From: Nitrospirota bacterium
GTDB lineage: Bacteria; Nitrospirota; Thermodesulfovibrionia; Thermodesulfovibrionales; UBA6898
DNA length: 64,000 bases
Direction: 5' to 3'
Assembly (NCBI GenBank): GCA_021811105.1
Contig: JAJZPM010000001.1
Coordinates: 1-64,000, forward strand
Position 1 is the stretch's first letter. Each line of letters begins with the position of its first letter. Shown piece after piece: positions 18,037 through 25,622 of this stretch. The notes under the pieces are model-generated. The model had not been told where the DNA came from. It saw nothing but the letters and a program-made list of their open reading frames with translations, and made no database searches. The position numbers and the translations under genes were made by a program.

Positions 18037-19125
18037 ATGATCACGATATTCAAGCCTACCCTCAGATGCAATATCCGGTGTACTCACTGCTTCGTCGGGG
18101 ACCAGAGGACCGCATACCGGGATATGTCGCGGGAGGACGCCATCGAAGTGCTCTCCAGGATCCCGGCCGGGTCTGAATTGATATTGCACGGCGGCGAACC
18201 GACCTTGTTAGGGGTAGATTATTACAGGGACATATTCGCCCCTCACCGGGGGAAGTTCCACACATCGATTCAAACCAACCTCATGCTCATCGACGACCGC
18301 TGGGTGGATTTTATAGGAAACGACCTTAGAGGAAGAATGAGCACCTCGTTCGACGTTGCAGCCTCCCTTCGGCCTATCGATACCGCCCTCTGGCTGGCTA
18401 ACATTAAGAAGCTCAAGAATAGGGGGATATACCCCTATGTCGTCAGCATGCTCTGGCAGGGCAATGAAGACAGTCACCGCGACATGTATGACTTCTTCGA
18501 TTCACTGGACCTCTCATTCCGCCTGAATCCCGTCGAGAATATCGGATACGCCAAGGCGAGATTCGGCCAACTCCGCCATGGACGCCTCAAGTATGCCGAG
18601 GCTGTAATCCACCTCTTTGATCAGTGGTTTATGGCCCCCCGCGCGAAAATCATAGTCGACCCGTGTGCCGAGATACTGAGTTTCCTGGTTATCGGTAATT
18701 CCGTGAGAAAATGTCCGTTTACCGCGAAATGCGCCCTTCACTTTATCAGCATCAACCCAGACGGATCGGTATTTCCCTGCGGAGGGTTCGACGATTTCAC
18801 CGGATTCAATTACGGGAACCTGCTGACCAACACCTTGCAGGAGGTAATGAACTCCCCTGTCCGGATCGAGGCATCGAGGCGCGGCGACAGGCTGCCCGAT
18901 GACTGCTATAAGTGTTCATACTTTCCTGTTTGTAATGGAGGCTGCAGGCTTGAGGCCTATAGCTATCACGGAGACATATACAAAGAGACCTCCCTCTGTG
19001 ATGATTACATGAAGATATTCCGGCACATAGAAGGAAGGCTTCAGAGCGAAAAAGGCGACGTAAACGACTGGTGGTTCACGCTTTATGAGAGGAGGGAGGA
19101 GATTAATGGGCACGATCTATCTTAA
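18037..19125 (+). CDS. Radical SAM/SPASM protein 1
   Basis: The 362-residue enzyme has the radical SAM cluster motif C11-x3-C15-x2-C18 (CNIRCTHC), followed by GGEPT, and a C-terminal SPASM-type Cys set: CPFTAKC, FPCGG, CYKCSYFPVCNGGC and a last LCDDY. The first cluster would reduce S-adenosylmethionine; the SPASM clusters usually help bind a peptide substrate. It starts 29 bases after traN and overlaps the next enzyme gene by 20 bases, so it is in one transcript with it. The likely substrate is the CXXX peptide upstream; the Cys-rich TraN is an alternative. Confidence 0.88.
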   Translation: MITIFKPTLRCNIRCTHCFVGDQRTAYRDMSREDAIEVLSRIPAGSELILHGGEPTLLGVDYYRDIFAPHRGKFHTSIQTNLMLIDDRWVDFIGNDLRGRMSTSFDVAASLRPIDTALWLANIKKLKNRGIYPYVVSMLWQGNEDSHRDMYDFFDSLDLSFRLNPVENIGYAKARFGQLRHGRLKYAEAVIHLFDQWFMAPRAKIIVDPCAEILSFLVIGNSVRKCPFTAKCALHFISINPDGSVFPCGGFDDFTGFNYGNLLTNTLQEVMNSPVRIEASRRGDRLPDDCYKCSYFPVCNGGCRLEAYSYHGDIYKETSLCDDYMKIFRHIEGRLQSEKGDVNDWWFTLYERREEINGHDLS

Positions 19126-20053
19126 GATAACTCGCCGCTGTAACATAATGTGCGGTCACTGTTTCATCAGGGAGTACGAAGGGGACATGGCGACACAGGT
19201 CATCGCCAGAGTCGCACAGTCGTTTCCCTCGTCCATTATTGTTTTCCACGGCGGCGAACCCACTCTGGCAGGGGTCGAGTATATCGAGGAAGCCATCTCG
19301 GTCCTCGGCAATCGTACCTACCTACTGCAAAGCAACATGATCGATTTCGGCCCCATATGGATCCCGCTTCTGAAGAAACACTTCGACAGCAGAATAGGTA
19401 CAAGTCTTGACACTTCCAGGATGCCCTATATTGACCGATGGCTTTCCAACATCAGACGTGCGGCGAATAACTCGATTCACGTGACGGCCGTGGTTACTAT
19501 CACGGCAGATATGACGGTAAAGGAGCTGGCCGGACTCCTCGATCGTTTTGAAGAGGCAGGGGGAACAGCCTTCAGACTCCAATTTGTCACACCGGTCAAG
19601 ACGCCGCCTGTGTCGAAGAAAGACTATGTGACTTTCATAAAAACGTTTTATGACCACCCTCTAAATGAAAGCAGACGAAGAATCGAGGGCGCGGCATGTT
19701 TCGCGGCCCACAGCGGAATCAACGGGGGTAATTGCGGGAGGAACCTCAGGACCATAGACCCCGATGGGACAGTTTACATCTGTCCCGATTTGGCGGGGCA
19801 GGGACTCTTTCCATTGGGCAATGTTCTCAATGACGACGCCCAGGCGCTGATCGGAGCCGAAAAGATGTTCTTTGAGCGAGAGAGGCGACTTGCCCTGGAA
19901 TGCGACGAGGAGTGTTGGCGACTCTGCAGGGGAGGCTGCCTGGCCGCGGCCTATTTTCAGAAAGGCGACTGTATGGGAAAAGACCCCTACTGCAGTTCCT
20001 ATAAAGAGATATTTTCCTTTGTCAGAGGGAGGAATCGTTCAGTCCATGCGTGA
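19106..20053 (+). CDS. Radical SAM/SPASM protein 2
   Basis: ATG at 19106 is chosen because a strong GGAGGGAGGAG stands just before it; ATG 19085 lacks a site. The 315-residue product has C12-x3-C16-x2-C19 (CNIMCGHC), FHGGEPT, and a C-terminal set with NCGRNL, YICPDLAG, CDEECWRLCRGGC and a closing PYCSSY. It resembles protein 1 in length and order and probably arose by duplication. It overlaps both neighbours, so equal amounts of the three enzymes would be made. Confidence 0.87.
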   Translation: MGTIYLKITRRCNIMCGHCFIREYEGDMATQVIARVAQSFPSSIIVFHGGEPTLAGVEYIEEAISVLGNRTYLLQSNMIDFGPIWIPLLKKHFDSRIGTSLDTSRMPYIDRWLSNIRRAANNSIHVTAVVTITADMTVKELAGLLDRFEEAGGTAFRLQFVTPVKTPPVSKKDYVTFIKTFYDHPLNESRRRIEGAACFAAHSGINGGNCGRNLRTIDPDGTVYICPDLAGQGLFPLGNVLNDDAQALIGAEKMFFERERRLALECDEECWRLCRGGCLAAAYFQKGDCMGKDPYCSSYKEIFSFVRGRNRSVHA

Positions 20054-21056
20054 AGGCGCCGCATACAATATCGTCGTCACCAATGACTGCCTGATCCGGT
20101 GCGGCCACTGTTTCATGGACAGAAAGGCCGTCAAATTTCTGAGCATGGATACTGTTAGGGCGATCACGGCCAAGATACTGTCGTTCGACAAGACCCAGGA
20201 CATAAACTGGGGGGGAGGGGAGCCTCTTATTCTGGGACGAGGGTATCTCAGAGGTATGGTTTCCCTTGAGTGTTTCGAGGACCCCGGCACGAGAAATCTC
20301 CTGTATTCGACATATCAGATAGAGCTCGATAACGACTGGAGCGATATCCTCAATCGATTTGATGCCCTGATGTTCAGCATTGATTCTTATCGAGGCGCTC
20401 AAACCAACTTCAGCTCCGGACTCGCTCTCTCCAATTTGAAGAGACTCTCTCCTGAAAAGCACGTATCGTATACCCCGATGGTCGGCGATACTCCCGAGAA
20501 AGTCGCCGGATATTATGCTCAGGCCCTGGATCTCGGCGCCGAGATGTTTCATCTGGGGTTCCTCTACTCAAGAAAATTGATCCCTCCCGCCACATACCTC
20601 AGGCTCATTGACGACCTCCTGGACCTCCAGGTCTCGCTCGATGGACCGGGAATAGGATTTTTCCATAAATCTCAGGACTGCGGCGGCGATTATAAGTCGG
20701 CTGTGGGATGGAGGGGGTATGACTGTTTTGACAAGGGCATGTACTTTTCGAATGACGGCATTGTGACGCCGTGTTTCATCATGTACAGCCTGGGTTTCGA
20801 TGTCCCTCATATCAGGATCGGGGAGTTCTTGTCAGAAGACACGGACATCTTCGGCCTCAATAAGAAATACGCGGCTGAGTTTTTCATCAGAAGCCGTGAG
20901 GGGAAATGCCTCGAATGTCCCTATTATACTCTTTGCATGGGAGGATGTCCCTACTTCACGGCGCGTTCTGAAACCGGCATCGATTATTACTGCGAGGTAT
21001 ACAAGAGAATCTTTGAGACTCTTCTCGGAAGGAACCACAGGGAGGTTTGTTCGTGA
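20046..21056 (+). CDS. Radical SAM/SPASM protein 3
   Basis: ATG at 20046 follows GAGGGAGGAAT; the longer frame from 19872 lies inside protein 2 and is rejected. The 336-residue product has C15-x3-C19-x2-C22 (CLIRCGHC), WGGGEP in place of the usual GGEP, and a SPASM-type tail with TPCFIMY, CLECPYYTLCMGGCPY and YYCEVY. It is more diverged from proteins 1 and 2 than they are from each other. The stop overlaps the next gene's start as GTGA. Confidence 0.86.
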   Translation: MREGAAYNIVVTNDCLIRCGHCFMDRKAVKFLSMDTVRAITAKILSFDKTQDINWGGGEPLILGRGYLRGMVSLECFEDPGTRNLLYSTYQIELDNDWSDILNRFDALMFSIDSYRGAQTNFSSGLALSNLKRLSPEKHVSYTPMVGDTPEKVAGYYAQALDLGAEMFHLGFLYSRKLIPPATYLRLIDDLLDLQVSLDGPGIGFFHKSQDCGGDYKSAVGWRGYDCFDKGMYFSNDGIVTPCFIMYSLGFDVPHIRIGEFLSEDTDIFGLNKKYAAEFFIRSREGKCLECPYYTLCMGGCPYFTARSETGIDYYCEVYKRIFETLLGRNHREVCS

Positions 21057-22687
21057 TAACGATCGGGCTCAACAACAATACTCTTCGGTATCGATATCTT
21101 CAGGAGATGGCAGCGCCCCCCTCGAAGGCTGAAACAGCGCCTTACTACATCTTCGACAGGTATGGGGTGGATTTCCTCGACCGACTCTACATGCTTCAAA
21201 GCTGCGTCACGGCATGTCATGCGCTTGTCCTCTTCGAGCCGCGCGACACGGAAAAAGTCCTGCGCCACATAAACATCCTCGACGGCTTCACTTTTACGCT
21301 GGTGCCGACCGAAATAGATCCCGAGGTCTATGGCAGCATTTATGAATTCTTCATGCACTCCCGGCTTTCGACATCATATATAACCTGGATATCCAAACTC
21401 CTGCTAAGGCCCCATAGGGAAGTCGGCAGTGTCACATTCAACGATATACCTGTCGAATACGCCAAGTGTCAGGAAATCTGTCCGATGCGCGTCAAGGACT
21501 GCAGTAAAGGGCTTCTTTTTACCGAGTTGTTCCATCCGATGAAGGAGTTTCCGACGGATGACGATTTCCGGAAATTCTGTGCCGTCCACAAAGAATATTC
21601 CCTGCGCATAGTGCAGGACTATCTCAATAGCGACCTCGACCTGCCGGAGTTCAGCAGAATTCGCCGAAACTTCGGGATACGCAACCAGTACTGGATAGAC
21701 CCCCAGCGTATTTTCGTGGGAGAAGCCGTCAGCAAAGAGGCGATCATACAGGGTGAAAAGTCCTGGCTTCAAAGAGTTGGACAAGAAGAAGGGAACGGAA
21801 AACCTGTCGACGCGATTGTGACCCTGCTGGACACTCGCTTCGAGAACTCAACTCCGACGGTGGAGGTTGGCTTCACCGCATTTGATAGGGATAGCTTTGC
21901 CCTGGTTATTGACCGTAACGACGAAGCCGAAGGGGACAGCCTGGCAAAGTATATCGACGCCATGGTTTCGGAAATCAAGGGCCCCTCACTCCACGAATTG
22001 TCCTCGGCGATCGTCTCGTCGGATATCGTACAGAATTATCCCCTGGTCAAAATGGACTGCGACAGATATAACGGAAGTGTGGAGCGCGTTTCCATCTATT
22101 ACAGATTCTCGGAGAGGCTTCGTGGTCTCGGGGCGTTGCGCGATCTTTTTGAAGCCCGCCCCTTTGAGATGATATTTGTCCCTGAGCGGCTGCAGCCTTA
22201 TCTCGATCTCGCAGGCAAGGACATCCAGTCAGCCGGATTTACATTGAAGGTGCGGCCCACAACCGGCGAACAAATACTGAGGTTGTGGGTAAATATCCCC
22301 TTCAAGCTGGCATTCGCATACGCTATGGTAAATCTCTCCGACGCCGAGAAGGAAAACACGAAAGCCTTCGCCCCCTATATTAGGAAATGCTATCCGGACA
22401 GGCTCGACAGCGTTTTTATGGGCGTAGACGCGGCTTCCAACCGGGAGAATTCCCCCCTGGTTTTTTCTATAGATGTCCCAGACATTACCGGGGCGGAGCT
22501 GGTCGAGCTTCTGGCTCATTTTGGAGACGTGGGAGCGGACGAGAAGCGCATACAACTCCTTGCCGGCGACAACTGGCGGAATGTCGAGTTTGACTACGTC
22601 AAGTTCAGGCCCGTAAGGACAGGCGAGGGAGTCTCGATCAAATACAGCCTCTCCTATGGGAAGACTCTGCCTAAAGGGAGTATATGA
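21053..22687 (+). CDS. Unknown protein coupled to the radical SAM genes
   Basis: GTG at 21053 is preceded by GGGAGG with good spacing; the alternative TTG 21047 is too close. The 544-residue protein has no signal peptide. It contains a Cys cluster near residue 135 (CQEICPMRVKDC) and a further Cys about 40 residues later, which could hold a metal or Fe-S centre. No radical SAM motif or kinase motif is visible. It overlaps the enzyme upstream and the gene downstream, so it probably belongs to the same pathway, perhaps as a substrate carrier or scaffold. I do not recognise the family. Confidence 0.7.
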   Translation: MITIGLNNNTLRYRYLQEMAAPPSKAETAPYYIFDRYGVDFLDRLYMLQSCVTACHALVLFEPRDTEKVLRHINILDGFTFTLVPTEIDPEVYGSIYEFFMHSRLSTSYITWISKLLLRPHREVGSVTFNDIPVEYAKCQEICPMRVKDCSKGLLFTELFHPMKEFPTDDDFRKFCAVHKEYSLRIVQDYLNSDLDLPEFSRIRRNFGIRNQYWIDPQRIFVGEAVSKEAIIQGEKSWLQRVGQEEGNGKPVDAIVTLLDTRFENSTPTVEVGFTAFDRDSFALVIDRNDEAEGDSLAKYIDAMVSEIKGPSLHELSSAIVSSDIVQNYPLVKMDCDRYNGSVERVSIYYRFSERLRGLGALRDLFEARPFEMIFVPERLQPYLDLAGKDIQSAGFTLKVRPTTGEQILRLWVNIPFKLAFAYAMVNLSDAEKENTKAFAPYIRKCYPDRLDSVFMGVDAASNRENSPLVFSIDVPDITGAELVELLAHFGDVGADEKRIQLLAGDNWRNVEFDYVKFRPVRTGEGVSIKYSLSYGKTLPKGSI

Positions 22688-23649
22688 CGATGGCTGAAAA
22701 GACGGAATTGACCGTTCATATCGACAATTTGCCCAGGGAAGGGAAGAATATCCGGGTCGTCATGACAAACTCAAGAACCCTCAGGGAGCATGCCGGGGGT
22801 GGAAGGATACACGGGCCATCCCTTGTTTTCTCAGATATAGAGAAGGAAAGAGGGGATAGGCACTATTTCGAGATTGTCATCCTCGACGGCGCCGATCAAG
22901 TCATAGACAAGGCATATATCAACGCCGATCTGCCTCAAAAGAAGAATATCATATCCATAAGCCTGGTAGGCGGTATCTGGCGTCTGGAACGGGAGATCAA
23001 TATAGGCGGGAATGTTTACGACCGAATCGTAATAGACCCACTTGATGAAAAAAGGGGAGCCTTGACCTGCGGGACCCATTCTTTTCGCCTGTTTAACAGC
23101 AAAACTGGAGACCAAACCGCTACAGGAGTGTTTTGTTATTACGTCACCGACCGCGAATCTTCTCTTTATGGCGTCGAGGGGATAGAACTCGTAAAGGGCG
23201 CCGATACCCCACAGGATATGCTCATTTGCAACGAAAACCTATTCAATATGGACCTCCAGGCGGGGGCAGTTATAGACACCGAACTCCGAAATGCGGTATT
23301 TACTGACAGGCCTTACCCGTATACCGTGGAAAAGAAGAGGGATCATGTAGAGTTCAGGCTCTGGATAGCCCAGAGCATTCCCAAGAGGGCCAATGTCATC
23401 CAGACCTTGGATATCAGGGAATTCAGGAAAAGACTGGATGCCCTGTCCTCATCACTTTCCTATCGCAATTCATTGCCCCGGATTGAGGACGGCAAAATGA
23501 TCCTTTTGAGGGATGTCCCGGTGCTCCATTTCCGGAAGCAATGCATTGCACAGTACAAGGTATTCCCATATAGTTACAGCTCGGTAACTCTCATATCTGC
23601 ACTGTATGACATAGCGATCCAGAAGGTAAGGGCTGTCAAACTCATATAA
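22684..23649 (+). CDS. Unknown protein, last gene of the modification operon
   Basis: ATG at 22684 overlaps the previous stop as ATGA and follows AAAGGGAG. The 321-residue product has no signal peptide. The N-terminal 100 residues are beta-rich; the rest mixes charged and hydrophobic stretches. I see no motif that names a family. No coding sequence follows for 281 bases, so it closes the operon. Confidence 0.65.
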   Translation: MTMAEKTELTVHIDNLPREGKNIRVVMTNSRTLREHAGGGRIHGPSLVFSDIEKERGDRHYFEIVILDGADQVIDKAYINADLPQKKNIISISLVGGIWRLEREINIGGNVYDRIVIDPLDEKRGALTCGTHSFRLFNSKTGDQTATGVFCYYVTDRESSLYGVEGIELVKGADTPQDMLICNENLFNMDLQAGAVIDTELRNAVFTDRPYPYTVEKKRDHVEFRLWIAQSIPKRANVIQTLDIREFRKRLDALSSSLSYRNSLPRIEDGKMILLRDVPVLHFRKQCIAQYKVFPYSYSSVTLISALYDIAIQKVRAVKLI

Positions 23650-23859
23650 CCCCTCTCATAATGATTTTGCCACCCGGCATGATCAGATGCCGCCATTGAA
23701 TTCGACGAATACTGCATCCATAGCATCTTTCTTGTCGGTATAATCGTTCTCGCCTTCGCCTTAGCTTTGACACAAGGCGAGTAATCGGCAAAATTACATA
23801 AAGTCAGATATTGCGGACAATGCTACACGAACTGGTTCAATTTTCTTCTGACAGTCTCG

Positions 23860-23865
23860 TATAAT
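23860..23865 (+). promoter_or_regulatory. Possible promoter -10 (TATAAT) before the defence cassette
   Basis: TATAAT lies 65 bases before the first gene of the cassette, in an AT-rich stretch. A weak -35 (TTCAAT, 18 bases upstream) is possible. The 281 bases from 23650 hold no gene; the inverted segments GGCGAGTAAT and CTCGCCTTCGCC nearby are unconvincing. A separate promoter would fit an inserted cargo unit. Confidence 0.35.
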
Positions 23866-23930
23866 ACCTAAAATCTATTTAGAGTATAAATAATTGGAAA
23901 TGTGCAGGTTTTTCTTAAAGCTGTCTGAAA

Positions 23931-25622
23931 ATGGATGAGCATAAAGATATAGATTGGTTGGATCGAGATTCAAACCAAATTGAAGGTTTGGACCATCTGG
24001 GTATACAGGCCATATCTGTTGCTATGTATACAAAGCTTCTTCCTGGAATAACAAACGTCACTGATAGAGCACGTTATTTTAGCTTTTACCCATGGCTGTT
24101 ATCTAAATATGACCCAGCGCAAAGTGGTAACTGGTACATCTTCATAAGGCGTCATGAATTCCTGCTGTCCCTTGCGTCTAATTACGCAGTGCACTTGGGG
24201 AAGGCGGACCCGACATACGATGGCGGCGCTGTTGTGGGCTCCGATAGAGCAAAAGATGCAATAGCAGCCTCCACCGCATTAAGAAAGATCCCTTTGGAGG
24301 ATTATACAGCCCTCGACTCAAAAGGGAAAAGAGGCGCAAAAGGGAGCTATTTTAAGAACAAAGAAGGTGGATATGACCAATACTATAAGAGGCAGCTTGA
24401 TATTCTGAGAATAACCACCGAGTCCGATTCAGTCGGCATACCGGACAGAGACATCGTGAAACAAGTTGGCTCTCAGATTGCCGCCTCGGTTGATAGCCAA
24501 TCAGGGTTTAAAGAGCTCAGCAAATTAGCAAGTAAGGACGTCGTCTCCTTTGCTGAATTGGAGCGACTCTCTGATCTCGTTCCGCCCTGGAAAGTTCCAG
24601 AGGACTCCAAAGAAGAACAGATGCTCTGTAATAGTTTTTTCGGATTAGATGAGGCGGCACTTACGTCGCAGGACAAAACGGAGCTATCTGCCCGTCGCAA
24701 TTCCCTCCTGTTACTTCTCTCATTCTTGAAGGAAGCAGCAGCGCCTCACTCAATAGACGAACTGGTTTATGAGTTTAGGTGGTGCGTTATGTTCAATTGC
24801 CTTCCGAATGGTCGTCCTTGGACTGTTGATGAAAAATTGACCGTGACAAGAAACATGTGGGGCATTTATCAATTGCAGGATGTTTTTAATTATACACTCG
24901 AAAACTTTTTGTGGGCGATCCTCGAAGCACTCGACCAGCCCGACGAATGGCCTGCTCAGATCGATGCCCTTATCCAAAAAATGATCGCCACTGTAACCAA
25001 ACAATTCTTATTGCATGAAACCACAAAATACATCAAGAAATCCGTAAAGCCAAGAACGGTCAAGGACTATCTGTTCAACTCGAAACGATCTTCTGATGAA
25101 GACGGCAGAGATCCTTTTGACAAATATAGCGACAGATACATTTTTGAGAAACTGAGAGCTGCCCAGGATATAGATGAGACCTTGGTGCTTGGTACACATA
25201 TGCTATGCAGATTATTGTCACGAGTGGCTTCACCTGTTTATGGCTTATTCGATTTTGATATTGATTTCCTGAAACGATACCCATTGAACCTAGAATACAT
25301 GCCTAAAAAGGTACAGGCCATGAATGACCTCCCCATCGATGTATTTCTCCAACATCATCTGAAAGAAATCATCATAAAAAGACATCTTAAGGTTGCCGCA
25401 AGGAAGTTAAGCCATCAAGGACAATCCACATTCAAATTCATACCTGACTCTGGAAGGCTAATAAGAATCTCTGAAAAACCCGTGCAGCCGACACTGACAA
25501 GTCCCAGACTAAGACAGGCCATTAGAATATTGTGTGACCTTCATCTAATATCATTTGATGATCAGGGACTGAGGCTGACTGACAAAGGGGAAAGGATCGT
25601 TCAGGATTGCTATGCCCTATAA
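23931..25622 (+). CDS. Unknown 563-residue protein, probable defence component
   Basis: The protein is cytoplasmic, without signal peptide. A string near residues 38-55 (TNVTDRARYFSFYPWLL) resembles a motif seen in defence-associated DUF6361-like proteins, but I am not sure of the family. The C-terminus (about residues 515-560) looks like a winged-helix domain with LRQAIRILCDLHLISFDD and LRLTDKGERI. Base composition is more AT-rich than in the transfer genes, so the block was likely acquired separately. It overlaps the next gene by 11 bases. A DNA-binding or sensing role in phage defence is inference. Confidence 0.6.
   Translation: MDEHKDIDWLDRDSNQIEGLDHLGIQAISVAMYTKLLPGITNVTDRARYFSFYPWLLSKYDPAQSGNWYIFIRRHEFLLSLASNYAVHLGKADPTYDGGAVVGSDRAKDAIAASTALRKIPLEDYTALDSKGKRGAKGSYFKNKEGGYDQYYKRQLDILRITTESDSVGIPDRDIVKQVGSQIAASVDSQSGFKELSKLASKDVVSFAELERLSDLVPPWKVPEDSKEEQMLCNSFFGLDEAALTSQDKTELSARRNSLLLLLSFLKEAAAPHSIDELVYEFRWCVMFNCLPNGRPWTVDEKLTVTRNMWGIYQLQDVFNYTLENFLWAILEALDQPDEWPAQIDALIQKMIATVTKQFLLHETTKYIKKSVKPRTVKDYLFNSKRSSDEDGRDPFDKYSDRYIFEKLRAAQDIDETLVLGTHMLCRLLSRVASPVYGLFDFDIDFLKRYPLNLEYMPKKVQAMNDLPIDVFLQHHLKEIIIKRHLKVAARKLSHQGQSTFKFIPDSGRLIRISEKPVQPTLTSPRLRQAIRILCDLHLISFDDQGLRLTDKGERIVQDCYAL

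Noticed and set aside
19872-20045. Extended N-terminus for the third radical SAM protein
   Set aside because: The extra part lies within the second enzyme's gene in another frame and does not resemble a radical SAM N-terminus; the strong ribosome site supports ATG 20046.
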